Part shown: piece after piece, positions 5,356 to 6,465 of the stretch | Layout: each line of letters begins with the position of its first letter | Position numbering within the stretch: the stretch's first letter is position 1 | NCBI GenBank assembly: GCA_029940345.1 | Contig: JAOZRC010000320.1 | Span: 1-6,465 of the forward strand | DNA length: 6,465 bases | Direction: 5' to 3' | DNA from: Desulfobacterales bacterium | Lineage (GTDB): Bacteria > Desulfobacterota > Desulfobacteria > Desulfobacterales > JAUCGF01 | Notes under the pieces: generated by a model | What the model saw: only the letters and a program-made list of their open reading frames with translations | What the model was told of the DNA's origin: nothing | Databases searched by the model: none | Position numbers and translations under genes: made by a program

Positions 5356-6402
5356 ATGAGTGAAATACCTGACAAAATAAAAGCGGTTGACGCCGCCATG
5401 ACCCAGATTGAACGTCAGTTTGGCAAAGGCTCCATTATGAAATTAGGCAGCCGGGAGATAATTGCTGTGCCGGTGATTTCCACCGGTTCGCTGGCGCTGG
5501 ACAAAGCACTGGGCATAGGCGGCATTCCCCGAGGACGTGTGACCGAAATTTACGGCCCGGAATCATCCGGCAAAACCACGCTGGCTTTACATGCGGTGGC
5601 CACCGCACAGGCGCAGGGCGGTATCGCGGCGTTTGTTGACGCCGAGCATGCGTTGGACATTGCGTATGCTAAAAAATTGGGTGTGAATACAGATGAACTG
5701 CTGGTTTCCCAGCCTGACACCGGCGAACAGGCGTTAGAAATTACGGATATGCTGATTCGTAGCGGTGCCATTGATATTGTTGTGATCGATTCGGTCGCAG
5801 CCCTGGTTCCCCGCGCTGAGATAGAAGGCGAAATGGGCGATTCCCACATGGGACTTCAGGCGCGCCTCATGTCCCAAGCCTTGCGTAAACTCACCGGCAC
5901 AATCAATAAAACAATGACCTCCTTAATTTTTATCAACCAAATCCGCATGAAAATCGGTGTTGTTTTCGGCAATCCGGAAACCACCACCGGCGGTAATGCG
6001 CTTAAGTTTTACGCAACCGTGCGGATGGACATCCGGCGTATCGGTGCGATTAAAGAGGGGCAGGATGTTGTCGGCAACCGCACCCGCGTACGCGTGGTTA
6101 AAAATAAAATGGCGCCGCCTTTTCAAGAGGTCGAATTTGACATCATTTACGGTGAAGGCATATCCAAATCCGGTGATCTCCTTGATATCGGTGTGAAGGA
6201 AAACATTATTGATAAAAGCGGGTCATGGTACTCTTTTAATGGTGAACGCATCGGTCAGGGGCGCCAAAATGTTAAACGTTTCCTGGATGATAATCCGGAT
6301 ATCTATAACATGGCATTGACCAAAGTCAGAGTAGCGCTGGGTCTTGAAGCTGAATCTGGAAAAAAGGAAGATAGTGCCAAAGAAACGCCCACGAAGAAAT
6401 AA
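5356..6402 (+). CDS. recA: Recombinase RecA
   Basis: This 348-residue protein is a complete bacterial RecA. It is the ATP-dependent filament protein that pairs homologous DNA, drives recombinational repair and, as a coprotease, triggers LexA self-cleavage. Visible elements are the N-terminal polymerisation helix, K-G-S-I-M-K-L-G, Walker A G-P-E-S-S-G-K-T (67-74), F-V-D-A-E-H-A-L-D with the catalytic Glu, Walker B I-V-V-I-D-S (141-146), loop L1 around E-G-E-M-G-D-S-H (157-164), and loop L2 from N-Q-I-R-M-K-I-G through [13 protein letters not shown] (195-218). The C-terminal domain (Y-G-E-G-I-S..., G-Q-G-R-Q-N) is followed by a charged Lys/Glu tail as usual. The length is normal and no intein or intron is present. 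ATG 5356 follows a weak AAAAGAGA five bases away. The neighbouring cassettes have no evident functional link to it. Confidence 0.97.
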   Translation: MSEIPDKIKAVDAAMTQIERQFGKGSIMKLGSREIIAVPVISTGSLALDKALGIGGIPRGRVTEIYGPESSGKTTLALHAVATAQAQGGIAAFVDAEHALDIAYAKKLGVNTDELLVSQPDTGEQALEITDMLIRSGAIDIVVIDSVAALVPRAEIEGEMGDSHMGLQARLMSQALRKLTGTINKTMTSLIFINQIRMKIGVVFGNPETTTGGNALKFYATVRMDIRRIGAIKEGQDVVGNRTRVRVVKNKMAPPFQEVEFDIIYGEGISKSGDLLDIGVKENIIDKSGSWYSFNGERIGQGRQNVKRFLDDNPDIYNMALTKVRVALGLEAESGKKEDSAKETPTKK

Positions 6403-6406
6403 ATTG

Positions 6407-6464
6407 ATCCACGAATGAACACGAATGATTTTTTATTAGTGTTCATTCGTGCCCATTAGTGGAT
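6407..6464. repeat. Inverted arrays of an ATTCGTG decamer repeat after recA
   Basis: On the right arm three units follow one another at a ten-base period: ATTAGTGTTC (6435-6444), ATTCGTGCCC (6445-6454) and ATTAGTGGAT (6455-6464). On the left arm two units stand in reverse orientation: ATCCACGAAT (6407-6416) and GAACACGAAT (6417-6426). As a result 6410-6422 and 6439-6451 form a perfect 13-bp inverted repeat around a 16-base T-rich loop, with further pairing between the outer units. Such ATTCGTG decamer arrays are, as I recall, dispersed intergenic repeats in several environmental bacterial genomes. The array may continue past the window. The T-run is in the loop rather than after the stem, so a standard terminator is not supported. 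Confidence 0.75.
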
Positions 6465-6465
6465 A

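Noticed and set aside
5550..5849. 99-codon - strand frame inside recA
   Set aside because: The opposite strand is invariant RecA sequence, and the Ser/Ala-rich translation is a codon-composition shadow.
6410..6451. Rho-independent terminator of recA
   Set aside because: The hairpin stem is long, but the T-run lies in its loop and no T-run follows the stem. The decamer repeat explains the pairing better.
6407..6464. CRISPR array
   Set aside because: The units are ten bases long, contiguous and inverted in the middle, with no unique spacers of CRISPR length and no cas genes.

Overview
All convincing genes in this window lie on the + strand. The taxon cannot be fixed from sequence alone. The best-conserved gene is an ordinary bacterial recA. 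Moderate GC, a radical SAM protein with an N-C-P-W-N-x-C-x-F-C cluster, small addiction-type cassettes and dispersed ATTCGTG decamer repeats together suggest an environmental Gram-negative bacterium. Desulfobacterota or a similar uncultured anaerobic lineage is my low-confidence guess.

Layout. (1) 34-1859: a PHP-domain metal-dependent phosphoesterase is followed after 11 bases by a crotonase-fold protein that looks like a delta3,delta2-enoyl-CoA isomerase, probably in one operon. (2) 2038-2676: a 74-residue helical protein overlaps by ATGA the original start of a retropepsin-like (clan AA) aspartic protease. The protease frame is now shifted by one base near its 5' end. (3) 2789-3331: a small FMN nitroreductase. 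(4) 3423-4583: a radical SAM enzyme with the uncommon CX4CX2C cluster spacing. (5) 4628-5150: a YefM/YoeB toxin-antitoxin pair in which both genes carry an in-frame TAA, at codon 14 (antitoxin) and codon 13 (toxin). (6) 5151-5355: an AT-rich leader holding a perfect 12-bp inverted repeat that encloses a candidate recA promoter and a small palindrome over its -10. (7) 5356-6402: intact recA, followed by an inverted pair of ATTCGTG decamer arrays running to the window end.

How it fits together. The larger genes (PHP, isomerase, nitroreductase, radical SAM, recA) are intact and have no obvious joint pathway. Between them sit two AT-richer two-gene cassettes. Three of the four cassette genes are broken close to their starts while the rest of each protein keeps its family signature. 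The most notable points are the doubly stop-interrupted toxin-antitoxin operon, the antitoxin-like/retropepsin pair with its frameshift, the unusual radical SAM cluster, and the repeat structures on both sides of recA. I found no tRNA, rRNA, CRISPR array or transposase gene.
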